Shown in pieces: positions 3,796 to 10,017 of a DNA stretch of 10,532 nucleotides. Every line of letters begins with the position of its first letter. The first letter of the stretch is position 1. Both the position numbers and the translations under genes were made by a program. Origin of the DNA: SBAX01 sp964646605. GTDB lineage: Bacteria; Planctomycetota; Phycisphaerae; UBA1845. The stretch spans positions 1-10,532 of the forward strand of contig CAZYEX010000054.1 of NCBI GenBank assembly GCA_964646605.1, written 5' to 3'. The notes beneath the pieces are model-generated. The model was not told where the DNA came from and did no database searches. It worked only from the letters and a program-made list of their open reading frames with translations.

Positions 3796-6213
3796 TTACC
3801 GAGGGTCGCCGGCGGGCTCGGGCGACTCGTCCACAAGGATTCGCCACGACTGGGCCTTCTCCGGATCGTCCCAGGAATCGTACAGGTCGATCAATGCCTG
3901 GATCGTCTCGCGCCTGCATCGATCGCCCAGGGGGCGTTTGGCGGTGAGCGTTTCGTAGGCCTGCAAGAGAATGGGTTCGGCATCCTCGTATTCCCCCAAG
4001 GCCACGAGCGTCGCCCCCAGCCAACTCCGCGTCCGCGCCGTTCGCCAATGCTCGGGAGGCAGACGCTTCTCTTGAATACCCAGCGCCTTTCGTAGCTGAA
4101 TTTCTGCGTTTTCCGGATCGTCGCGTCGGAACTGAATCGCTCCGAGCAAGGCCAGCGTTTCGGCCGTGTTGGGGTGGTTGGGGTCCGACTGCTCGCGGAT
4201 TTGCAGGACTTGGCGGGCGTAGTTTTCTGCGGTTTCGTAGTCCGCCATCTCATAATGAAGGTTGGCCAGATGTTGCAGAGTCACAGCCACGGCGGGGTGG
4301 TTGTCGCCATACACGCTTTGCTTGAGCACCAGCGAGCGGTGAAGGAGTTGTCCAGCCTCCTCGAACTGCCCCAGGACAATGAGACACGAGGCCAGCGAAG
4401 TCATGCCCCGCGCCGTATTCTGGTCCTTTTCGCCGTGTAGGTTCTTCATGAGTGTCAGAGCCTGTCGCAGCAAAGGCTCGGCCTCCGCATAGCGCCCTTG
4501 CTCCATCAGGACGGTGGCCAGGTTGTTGAGGGAGGCGGCGAAGTCGCGGTCGTTCTCGCCGAATAGGCGGCGGCGCATGTCCAGGGCCCGCCGATTGAGC
4601 GCCTCGGCCTCCGCGTATTCGCTCAGACGTTCCATGCACGCCGCGAGGTGATTCAAGCTTTCGGCGACGCCTTCGTCATCGCCGTCGGCGAGCGCACCGC
4701 GGATGGCCAGCGCTTTGCGATAGAGCGGTTCGGCCGTCGCGTAATTCCCTTCAAGCCAGTGGACGCGCCCCAGGTGATGCAGACTCGCGGCCACGTCGGC
4801 GTGAAGATCGCCGAACACCCCTTGTCGAAGGGCCAGGGCGATTTCGAGGTGGGCGCGCGCTGGGGGATAAAGTTCGAGGTCGATGTACCCCTGGCCCAGA
4901 CTCTGACGCACCACGGCTTCGGCCTCGGGATTGTGTGGAAAAAGGGTGGACACGCGATCGGCCAGGTCGTTGAGACGTCGATGCAGCGGGGAGTCCGCCG
5001 CCTTGGGGGCCCCTCGGTCGCCGCTGCGGGGGGGCTTGCCCGCGAGGCCGGACTGCACCTCGGCGTGGATTTTCCAGGCCTCGGCGACTTCATGCTGATA
5101 CCGCGCGGCGTTCCGTTGCGAGATCGCCACGGCCGCCCCGCCGCCCAGCAACAACAGGACGAAAGCGACGATCACCCCCACGCGAGCCTTGTGACGCCGC
5201 GCCGTTTTCCAGACCAGGTACCAGGCGCTGTCGCGCTTGGCTTCGACCGCTTCGCCGGCAAGGTATCGGTGGATGTCCTTGCCCAGTTCGCCGGCGCTCT
5301 GATAGCGGCGAGTCGGGTCCTTGTGCAGACACTTGAGGATGATGGTCTCGAGCTCGTGGTCGATGAGCCGTTGGATGGTGCTGGGGCGTTGCGGTTCGGT
5401 ATGCAGGATGCGGTCCAGGACGTCACGCATGCCGCCGGAAATCGAATACGGGAATTGACCGGTGAGGATTTGGTAAAGAACCACGCCGAGAGAGTAGACA
5501 TCGGTGCGCACGTCGATGTTGTCGGGCGAACCCGAGGCCTGCTCGGGACTGGCCCAGGGGAGGGATCCGACGAACTGGCCGGTGAGCGTCACGTTGAGCG
5601 GATAGGAGCCGTCCTGCATGTCGCTGCCCGACACGCGGGCCAGGCCGAAGTCCAGGACGAAGGGTTCGCCTTCGGGGTTGACGCGGATGTTGCTGGGCTT
5701 GAGATCGCGGTGGATCACTCCGCGGAGATGGGCCGCGTTCACCGCGCCGCAAATCTTGGCGAACAGCTCCAGGGTCGGTCGGATGGCCAGATGGCGGTGG
5801 TCAACGAATTCATCGAGGGGATGACCGGGGATGTAATCCATGACGCTGTAGAACCGTCCGGATGCCACGCCGCTGTCATGGATGGCCACGATGTTGGGGT
5901 GGTGGAGCTGGGCGAGGATGTGGACCTCGCGCTCGAAGCGCGTGCGTTCGTGGACGCCCGCGCCGTTTCCCTGGCGCATGACTTTGATGGCCACCTCGCG
6001 GCGGGTGGCGGTTTGGCGGGCGAGATAGACGACCCCCTGGGCCCCACCGTGAATCTCGCGGACCAGCTCGTATCCGGGGAAGGAGTCGCCCGCCGGCAAC
6101 CGGGCGGCGAAGACGGAATGGAACTCCTCCGCCGTGCGCAGGGCGGGAAGGATGGCTTCCAACTCCCCCGCGGGAGAATCGACTCCCATCCCCGGTTTTT
6201 TCGTTCGCTCCAT
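3796..6213 (-). CDS. Membrane-anchored Ser/Thr protein kinase with TPR tail
   Basis: An 805-residue protein. Residues 48-318 are a Hanks-type kinase domain: glycine loop IHGGAQGVVY (54-63), VAIK lysine (K77), helix-C glutamate (about E96), HRDLKPSN catalytic loop (168-175, D170), DFG (188-190) and a SPE in place of APE (222-224). All catalytic residues are present, so it should be active. The first glycine of GxGxxG is His, as in the 'IHRGGQGVVY' kinases common in planctomycetes. Residues about 345-364 (VGVIVAFVLLLLGGGAAVAI) form one membrane helix. From about 430 to 780 run repeated 42-residue units of kinesin-light-chain type TPR (AEPLYRKALAIR, AEALNRRALDMRR, AEPLLRQALTLMK and others), a protein-binding array on the far side of the membrane. 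The start at 6213 has no clear ribosome site. Substrates are unknown. No cognate phosphatase or sigma factor is in the window. Confidence 0.93.
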   Translation of the reverse strand: MERTKKPGMGVDSPAGELEAILPALRTAEEFHSVFAARLPAGDSFPGYELVREIHGGAQGVVYLARQTATRREVAIKVMRQGNGAGVHERTRFEREVHILAQLHHPNIVAIHDSGVASGRFYSVMDYIPGHPLDEFVDHRHLAIRPTLELFAKICGAVNAAHLRGVIHRDLKPSNIRVNPEGEPFVLDFGLARVSGSDMQDGSYPLNVTLTGQFVGSLPWASPEQASGSPDNIDVRTDVYSLGVVLYQILTGQFPYSISGGMRDVLDRILHTEPQRPSTIQRLIDHELETIILKCLHKDPTRRYQSAGELGKDIHRYLAGEAVEAKRDSAWYLVWKTARRHKARVGVIVAFVLLLLGGGAAVAISQRNAARYQHEVAEAWKIHAEVQSGLAGKPPRSGDRGAPKAADSPLHRRLNDLADRVSTLFPHNPEAEAVVRQSLGQGYIDLELYPPARAHLEIALALRQGVFGDLHADVAASLHHLGRVHWLEGNYATAEPLYRKALAIRGALADGDDEGVAESLNHLAACMERLSEYAEAEALNRRALDMRRRLFGENDRDFAASLNNLATVLMEQGRYAEAEPLLRQALTLMKNLHGEKDQNTARGMTSLASCLIVLGQFEEAGQLLHRSLVLKQSVYGDNHPAVAVTLQHLANLHYEMADYETAENYARQVLQIREQSDPNHPNTAETLALLGAIQFRRDDPENAEIQLRKALGIQEKRLPPEHWRTARTRSWLGATLVALGEYEDAEPILLQAYETLTAKRPLGDRCRRETIQALIDLYDSWDDPEKAQSWRILVDESPEPAGDPR

Positions 6214-6243
6214 GGTTCGGTCAGCGCGCGGGCGTCCTCTCGT

Positions 6244-6249
6244 AGTATA
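6244..6249 (-). promoter_or_regulatory. Weak candidate -10 box for the kinase gene
   Basis: TATACT reads on the minus strand at 6249-6244, 30 bp ahead of the kinase ATG. No good -35 hexamer lies at the expected distance. The AGAGGA at 6235-6240 is too far from the ATG to act as its ribosome site. Confidence 0.3.
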
Positions 6250-6294
6250 AGCGGAAAAACTCGTCCCCGCTCACGCCCGAACGATCGAAACCCG

Positions 6295-6420
6295 TCGCCC
6301 TCCCGCCGCCGTGAGCACCCGATCCGCGGCGACAACCCGCACGAACCGCGATCACCCTCCCGCCGCCGTGAGCCACCCGATCCGCAGCGACAAACCGCAC
6401 GAACCGCGATCGCCCTCCGA
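6295..6420. repeat. Tandem repeat, two copies of a 57/58-bp unit plus a partial third
   Basis: Copy 1 is 6295-6351 and copy 2 is 6352-6409; they differ at three bases and one inserted C. The next bases (from 6410, TCGCCCTCC) begin a third copy that breaks off. Each unit includes CCTCCCGCCGCCGTGAGC, ACCCGATCCGC and CCGCACGAACCGCGA. The unit length is not a multiple of three in copy 2, and the region lies between the kinase 5' end and the stop of the next gene, so it is non-coding. Two copies are too few, and without spacers, for a CRISPR array. Confidence 0.75.
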
Positions 6421-6421
6421 G

Positions 6422-6441
6422 CCCCCTCGCTTACGAGGGGG
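6422..6441 (-). terminator. Strong hairpin after the 6450-7655 gene
   Basis: CCCCCTCG (6422-6429) pairs perfectly with CGAGGGGG (6434-6441) around a CTTA loop. It starts 8 nt beyond the stop codon of the minus-strand gene ending at 6450. No T-run follows on that strand, so it may act as a 3' end stabiliser or weak stop rather than a classical intrinsic terminator. Confidence 0.5.
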
Positions 6442-6449
6442 GTGTCCGG

Positions 6450-7655
6450 TCATGGCGTACATCGTCCGCATCGGTCACGACAGAACCCCGCACCGCACGA
6501 ACCACCCGGGCAATGGTTGTTGTTGATGCACTCCAAGCCCACATAGGTCCCGCCGCTGCACGTCTTCACGCACGTCCCGTTGCCGCAAGGGGTGGGGTTG
6601 GCGCAGGGCGTCAGATTGCAGGTCACCGTCGAGGGGCAAACACACGGCCCGCTGAACGAATACGCGAAGCCCTTGAAGTTGTCCACCACGATGACAATGT
6701 CGATGGCGTCGATGTCCGAGTTCAATCCGGGAAGGTTCGGCTGCACCTGCACGTCGGCCTTGTTCGGCGCTCCGGGCAGGTTCTTGAACTTGGCCACGAT
6801 TTGGCTGACGTCGTTGGCGTCCGGCTGCTGCGTCGGCGAGGGCGGGTTGTACGGAGAGGCTATGTCGCCCGCGCGATGGGTGGATACAGTGACAGATTGT
6901 GACACCGCACCGCAGCCCGCCTCGTTGCCCTTGCAGCTCAGACCGTAGACCTTCACCCCGTAGCCGGAACTGGGGGCGATCTCCGCTCCGGTGACATGGA
7001 TCAGGTTCTCGCTCGTCCAATCGTGGTAGTAGGCCGTACATTGCAGCCGCGCCCCGCGGAAGTTGCCCGCGCCGGGACTGTCCTGTGATTCCAACGCCGT
7101 AATCGGCGGACCGACCCAGCGGGCGCACCCGTTGGCCTCGCCGAGCGCCGTACACGTGCCGGCTTCGTAAGTCGAGAAGTTCGGCGGCGGATACTGCGGA
7201 GCGTTGGGCGGAATCGGGTTCTGCAGATCGAGCATGGTGATTTGCAAAGCCACCGAATTGGCCGACCCCGTCGCTACAACCGGCGGCGGGACGCTGAACG
7301 AAACATATCGCGTCTTGTTTCCCGCCGGATCAGGGACGATCGGCAAGGGCACAGCCGCGACCGCGGGCGACCAGAACCCCCCGGTGAGGACATACCCGCC
7401 GCCGGTCGGATCGCCGGCGTCGTGCTGTCCGATGGTGCCGCCGAGTTTGTATCCTCCCCCGGTCAGGTTGGAGTGACCGCCGGAGTCGATGGTGCTTTTC
7501 TTGATGCTGTAGCCGCCGCCGCTCTGGGCGTTCGCCGACGCGACCGCCCAGAAAATAGCGAATAGCGAATAGCGAATGGCGAAGGACGGGGAGGGCAAAG
7601 ATTCTCTTTGCCCCATTGCCGAGTGCCAGTTGCCGATTGTCGATTGATGGTTCAT
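6450..7655 (-). CDS. Secreted Cys-rich protein with dockerin-like segment
   Basis: A 401-residue protein. The start at 7655 overlaps the stop of the S74 gene as ATGA, with AAGGAAGG 6 nt upstream, so translation is probably coupled. Residues 24-43 give a signal peptide (SFAIRYSLFAIFWAVASANA) encoded by a DNA heptad repeat. Residues 46-95 carry GGGY-type strands: GGGYSIKKS, TGGGYKLGGTIGQHDAG and GGGYVLTGGFW, a motif set seen in many secreted planctomycete proteins. Residues 278-328 (QPDANDVSQIVAKFKN and DIDAIDIVIVVDNFKG) look like a paired, dockerin-like calcium-binding arrangement. Residues 338-401 have 14 Cys, ending CRDRCGRC, so disulphides are expected. Function is unknown; cell surface or matrix adhesion is inference. 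A later Met (residue 14) lacks a ribosome site. Confidence 0.82.
   Translation of the reverse strand: MNHQSTIGNWHSAMGQRESLPSPSFAIRYSLFAIFWAVASANAQSGGGYSIKKSTIDSGGHSNLTGGGYKLGGTIGQHDAGDPTGGGYVLTGGFWSPAVAAVPLPIVPDPAGNKTRYVSFSVPPPVVATGSANSVALQITMLDLQNPIPPNAPQYPPPNFSTYEAGTCTALGEANGCARWVGPPITALESQDSPGAGNFRGARLQCTAYYHDWTSENLIHVTGAEIAPSSGYGVKVYGLSCKGNEAGCGAVSQSVTVSTHRAGDIASPYNPPSPTQQPDANDVSQIVAKFKNLPGAPNKADVQVQPNLPGLNSDIDAIDIVIVVDNFKGFAYSFSGPCVCPSTVTCNLTPCANPTPCGNGTCVKTCSGGTYVGLECINNNHCPGGSCGAGFCRDRCGRCTP
7554..7581. repeat. Heptad DNA repeat inside the signal-peptide codons
   Basis: AATAGCG occurs three times in a row (7554-7574), followed by AATGGCG (7575-7581). Read on the coding strand (CGCTATT units) it yields FAIRYSLFAI, a peptide with a 7-residue period because 7 is not divisible by 3. 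It makes the hydrophobic core of the signal peptide of the 6450-7655 gene. Confidence 0.7.
7593..7613. other. 9-bp hairpin in the early coding region
   Basis: GGGCAAAGA (7593-7601) and TCTTTGCCC (7605-7613) form a perfect stem with a 3-nt loop. In the mRNA it spans about codons 15-21 of the 6450-7655 gene, close enough to the ribosome to slow early elongation. It may also be a leftover of the repeat that formed this 5' region. Confidence 0.5.
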
Positions 7656-9394
7656 CGTGCACCTTCCTTTGGCGCGGTCAAGGTACGCATTAGTTCTTTC
7701 AGCTCGTCGATCTCAAATCTGAGGTTCTCGATCTCGCAGTCTTTCTCCTGGACGATTCCATACAGCCCCTGAATGGCCGCCAGGGCCACGCCGGCGGTAT
7801 CCAGGGCCGCGAGGTGTCTGTCGTCGGCGCCCAGACCGAAAAGGGCGTGGAAGTCCTGGGCCACCGGGCCGATGTGCTGGACGAACGCCGGTTCGACTTT
7901 GTAATTCCAACGAGTGATGTTCAAGTCGGCGAGTCGATCCAGGATTTCCTGGGGATCGAGTGGTTGGAAGTTATGCTTGGCGTTGCGGTCGCTGGCGTCG
8001 GTCCAGATTCCGCCAGCGGTGCAGTGCGCGCCGCTGACCATCTCCAGGGGATTCGTCGGCGACGTCGTGCCGATGCCCACGCTCCCATCGGGTGCCACGC
8101 TCAATCCGTTGGGTGGTCCCACGCCCTCCAGCGCCCGGATGGCGTACGGCGCGGGCGTGAGTTCAACGCGCGGCGCGAGTAGGAAGAAAGTCGGGATCAC
8201 TCCGCACTGCACCTCGATTTCCAGCCAGCGAGGGTCTCCGTTGATCGTCCCGGCGCCGAAGTCCATGACCACGGTAAACGCGCCGTTCAGGACCTCGACG
8301 TTCGGCGCGGTTTGCGGCGAGGTACCGAGCGGTGTTCCTCCCGTGGGGTTGGCCCACAGGCCGAAGCGGAAGTCGCAGGTGTCATCCACCGGCGTGCCCG
8401 CGGGGTTTTCCAGATACCCCTGATAGGTAAAGGCCGTCTGCGGCGGGAAACAATTCGGGATCGGCGTGTGTTCGCAGGTCATGTCCTGCGCGCACGTGTC
8501 GGTGGTGCAGGGGTCTAGGTCGTCGCAATCGGCGTTGGAAACGCATTCGGGAGGAAGCGGGGCGATATCGACGACGGCCGAGACCAGCTCCAATATCGGG
8601 ATGTTGTTTGACGGAACCGCGGCGTCGGCCGCGAACGTATCAGCGGCGACGAGCGGAATCGTGTATTGCCCGAGGGCGCACGCGGGTACGTCGTACGCCA
8701 CCGTCGCCCCGTAGTACAACAGTCCGCCATCGGTGCTTCCCCCGGGCACCGTCGGGACGGCGCCAAAGAAGGCGCTGCTCGACACAAGGTTCGCCGCCGC
8801 GATGACATCCGGCTCGAACGGTAGGAAGACCCAGTCCGAACGCGTTCGATTGAAGAAGACCCATTCGCATCGCAACGGCGAACTCGAGCATAACGGTCCT
8901 GACTCGCCGAACGCCGCCGCGCATACCGCGTGTCCCGCGGGGTTGATACTTGGGCACGCCACCACGGGCGGGACGATGTCGCACCCCGCTTGCACGGGTA
9001 CGGCATTGGCCCCGAGGAGCCCGTTGCCGTCCAGCCGCGTCTGCCAAACGTGCAGAAGGGGCCCGTTGGCCGTCGGGTCCCAGTCCTCGAGTTGAACGTG
9101 GAAATAAGCTCGGAATGCCCCGGGGGTTGCCAACAGGGTTTGCCCGGAGATCAACGAACCCGGCGGGTAGGAGCCCGGCCCCTGCGAGAGGACGGGCGTG
9201 AGCCGGATGCGCATGGTGGGCGGAGCGCCCGCGATGGCCGAGCGCAGGCTCTGGGCGTCACCGGTCACCACGCCGGCGCTCCGCGAACCGACCGGCCGGG
9301 CGACAACCCCGCGATCCGCACCCTGCCCATACAATGGAGCCAACATGGTAAGAGTCCCGACGACTCCCAAAATGCAACCCAGTTTCGTCTTCAT
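7652..9394 (-). CDS. Secreted surface protein with C-terminal S74 intramolecular-chaperone domain
   Basis: A 580-residue protein. The ATG at 9394 follows GGAGGA (9401-9406) and opens a signal peptide (MKTKLGCILGVVGTLTMLAP). Residues about 60-275 are a unique, Cys-containing region. At 284-315 is a CVSNADCDDLDPCTTDTC-type Cys-rich motif common in secreted planctomycete and myxobacterial proteins. Residues 320-420 (FTYQGYLEN, VEVLNGAFTVVMDFG, LAPRVELTPAPYAIRA) are the conserved linker found before S74 tails in this group, then a GxVGIGTTSP beta-strand unit. Residues 460-570 are the S74 (endosialidase-type chaperone) domain, with S468-D469-R and K473 in the processing signature and HIGPVAQDFHALFGLG, ending in a coiled coil (KDCEIENLRFEIDELKELMR). 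S74 domains trimerise the preceding fibre and often cut themselves off. It is followed by a coupled gene (ATGA overlap). The frame is open far upstream, but only 9394 has a ribosome site. Confidence 0.9.
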   Translation of the reverse strand: MKTKLGCILGVVGTLTMLAPLYGQGADRGVVARPVGSRSAGVVTGDAQSLRSAIAGAPPTMRIRLTPVLSQGPGSYPPGSLISGQTLLATPGAFRAYFHVQLEDWDPTANGPLLHVWQTRLDGNGLLGANAVPVQAGCDIVPPVVACPSINPAGHAVCAAAFGESGPLCSSSPLRCEWVFFNRTRSDWVFLPFEPDVIAAANLVSSSAFFGAVPTVPGGSTDGGLLYYGATVAYDVPACALGQYTIPLVAADTFAADAAVPSNNIPILELVSAVVDIAPLPPECVSNADCDDLDPCTTDTCAQDMTCEHTPIPNCFPPQTAFTYQGYLENPAGTPVDDTCDFRFGLWANPTGGTPLGTSPQTAPNVEVLNGAFTVVMDFGAGTINGDPRWLEIEVQCGVIPTFFLLAPRVELTPAPYAIRALEGVGPPNGLSVAPDGSVGIGTTSPTNPLEMVSGAHCTAGGIWTDASDRNAKHNFQPLDPQEILDRLADLNITRWNYKVEPAFVQHIGPVAQDFHALFGLGADDRHLAALDTAGVALAAIQGLYGIVQEKDCEIENLRFEIDELKELMRTLTAPKEGAR

Positions 9395-9620
9395 CCGTCT
9401 TCCTCCGTCCTGACCTGACTTGGTGCAAGGCCAACGCTCGCCGCGCGGTTGCGCGGGCTCGACGTGGGCTATTGCCATCTGAGCAAGTCCTTGATTCGCA
9501 AATCCGTTCAACTCCGCGATCCTCCCGCCTCCTACCCCGTAGCGTCGAGGCTTGTACCCGGCGAGTGGGTCCGCAGGCAGGCCCTTGACGCGCCGCGGCG
9601 GCGGCATACCCGCGTTCTCC
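9395..9620. other. Upstream region of the S74 gene
   Basis: No separate gene is supported. The minus frame stays open and in phase with the S74 gene, reading RRYGVGGGRIAELNGFANQ and AQMAIAHVEPAQPRGE, but there is no ribosome site for an earlier start and the S74 signal peptide would be buried. No convincing promoter hexamers for the S74 gene were found, although one must lie here. Confidence 0.4.
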
Positions 9621-9633
9621 GGTCCTAAGGACC
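9621..9633. promoter_or_regulatory. 13-bp palindrome abutting the -35 box; possible operator
   Basis: GGTCCT-A-AGGACC is a perfect 6+1+6 palindrome ending one base before the -35 hexamer of the small + strand gene. It also lies in the region between two divergent genes. Regulatory meaning is inference from position. Confidence 0.35.
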
Positions 9634-9663
9634 TTGCCGGTTGCGGCGGGGTCATGCTATACT
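9634..9663 (+). promoter_or_regulatory. Sigma70-type promoter of the 80-residue gene
   Basis: TTGCCG (9634-9639), an 18-bp spacer, and TATACT (9658-9663) preceded by TG at 9655-9656 (extended -10). The expected start of transcription near 9670 leaves about 26 nt before the ATG at 9696, which rules against the earlier in-frame ATG at 9654 as the start codon. Confidence 0.6.
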
Positions 9664-9695
9664 CCAAGTATGACCAAAGTCGTTGGGGACAGCTC

Positions 9696-9938
9696 ATGAT
9701 TCGTAATGAGATCGAAGAGCTTCTTCTGCAGCACCCCTTTGAGCCTTTCCTCATCCGCGTAACCAGCGGGCAGCGGTACGAGGTTCGCAACAGCGCCTTG
9801 GCCGCTCTGCTCAAAAGCGCCATTTTCATCGCGTTTCCCAATTCGGATCGTCGCGTCATCGTTCCATTCCTGCACGTCGCCGCAGTCGAAATTCGCAACG
9901 GTCGGCAACGCCCGCCCTCCGGCAAATCAAAGCGCTGA
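9696..9938 (+). CDS. Small 'HPFEPF'-type protein of unknown function
   Basis: This is an 80-residue cytoplasmic protein. The ATG at 9696 has GGGGA at 9685-9689 (6-nt spacing). The pattern MIRNEIEELLLQHPFEPFLI, then RVTSGQRYEVRN, and later VIVPFLHVAAVEI matches a very common family of small planctomycete proteins ('F-x-PF-x-I/V ... G-x-x-Y-x-V ... hxxH-V/I-xx-IE'), which I know only as hypothetical. It is probably a small beta-sheet fold with a leading helix. The last 12 residues (RQRPPSGKSKR region) are basic and likely disordered. It stands alone between two S74 genes on the opposite strand, with its own promoter, and converges with the one at 10018. Confidence 0.8.
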   Translation: MIRNEIEELLLQHPFEPFLIRVTSGQRYEVRNSALAALLKSAIFIAFPNSDRRVIVPFLHVAAVEIRNGRQRPPSGKSKR

Positions 9939-9948
9939 CCTGGCCGGG

Positions 9949-9964
9949 CGAGAAAGGATTCTCG
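9949..9964 (+). terminator. Hairpin between convergent genes
   Basis: CGAGAA (9949-9954) pairs with TTCTCG (9959-9964) over an AGGA loop, 10 nt after the stop at 9938. There is no T-tract, so it is only a candidate end for the small gene's transcript. Confidence 0.35.
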
Positions 9965-9979
9965 TACCAGCCGACCCCT

Positions 9980-10010
9980 AATCGACAATCGAAAATCGAC
10001 AATCGGCAAT
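9980..10010. repeat. AATCGACAATCG phrase repeat
   Basis: AATCGACAATCG occurs at 9980-9991 and 9994-10005. The 16-mer AATCGACAATCGGCAA (9994-10009) recurs exactly, in inverted orientation, at 7630-7645 inside the 5' codons of the 6450-7655 gene. Confidence 0.65.
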
Positions 10011-10017
10011 CCTCGTT

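Noticed and set aside
6295..6420. CRISPR array
   Set aside because: There are only two full units, directly abutting with no spacers, and no cas genes are nearby.
4648..6546. 632-codon + strand open frame opposite the kinase
   Set aside because: It is entirely antisense to conserved kinase and TPR codons, shows no domain, and runs into the tandem repeat.
9657..9908. Minus strand open frame opposite the 80-residue gene
   Set aside because: The + strand reading has promoter, ribosome site and family pattern; the antisense reading has none of these.
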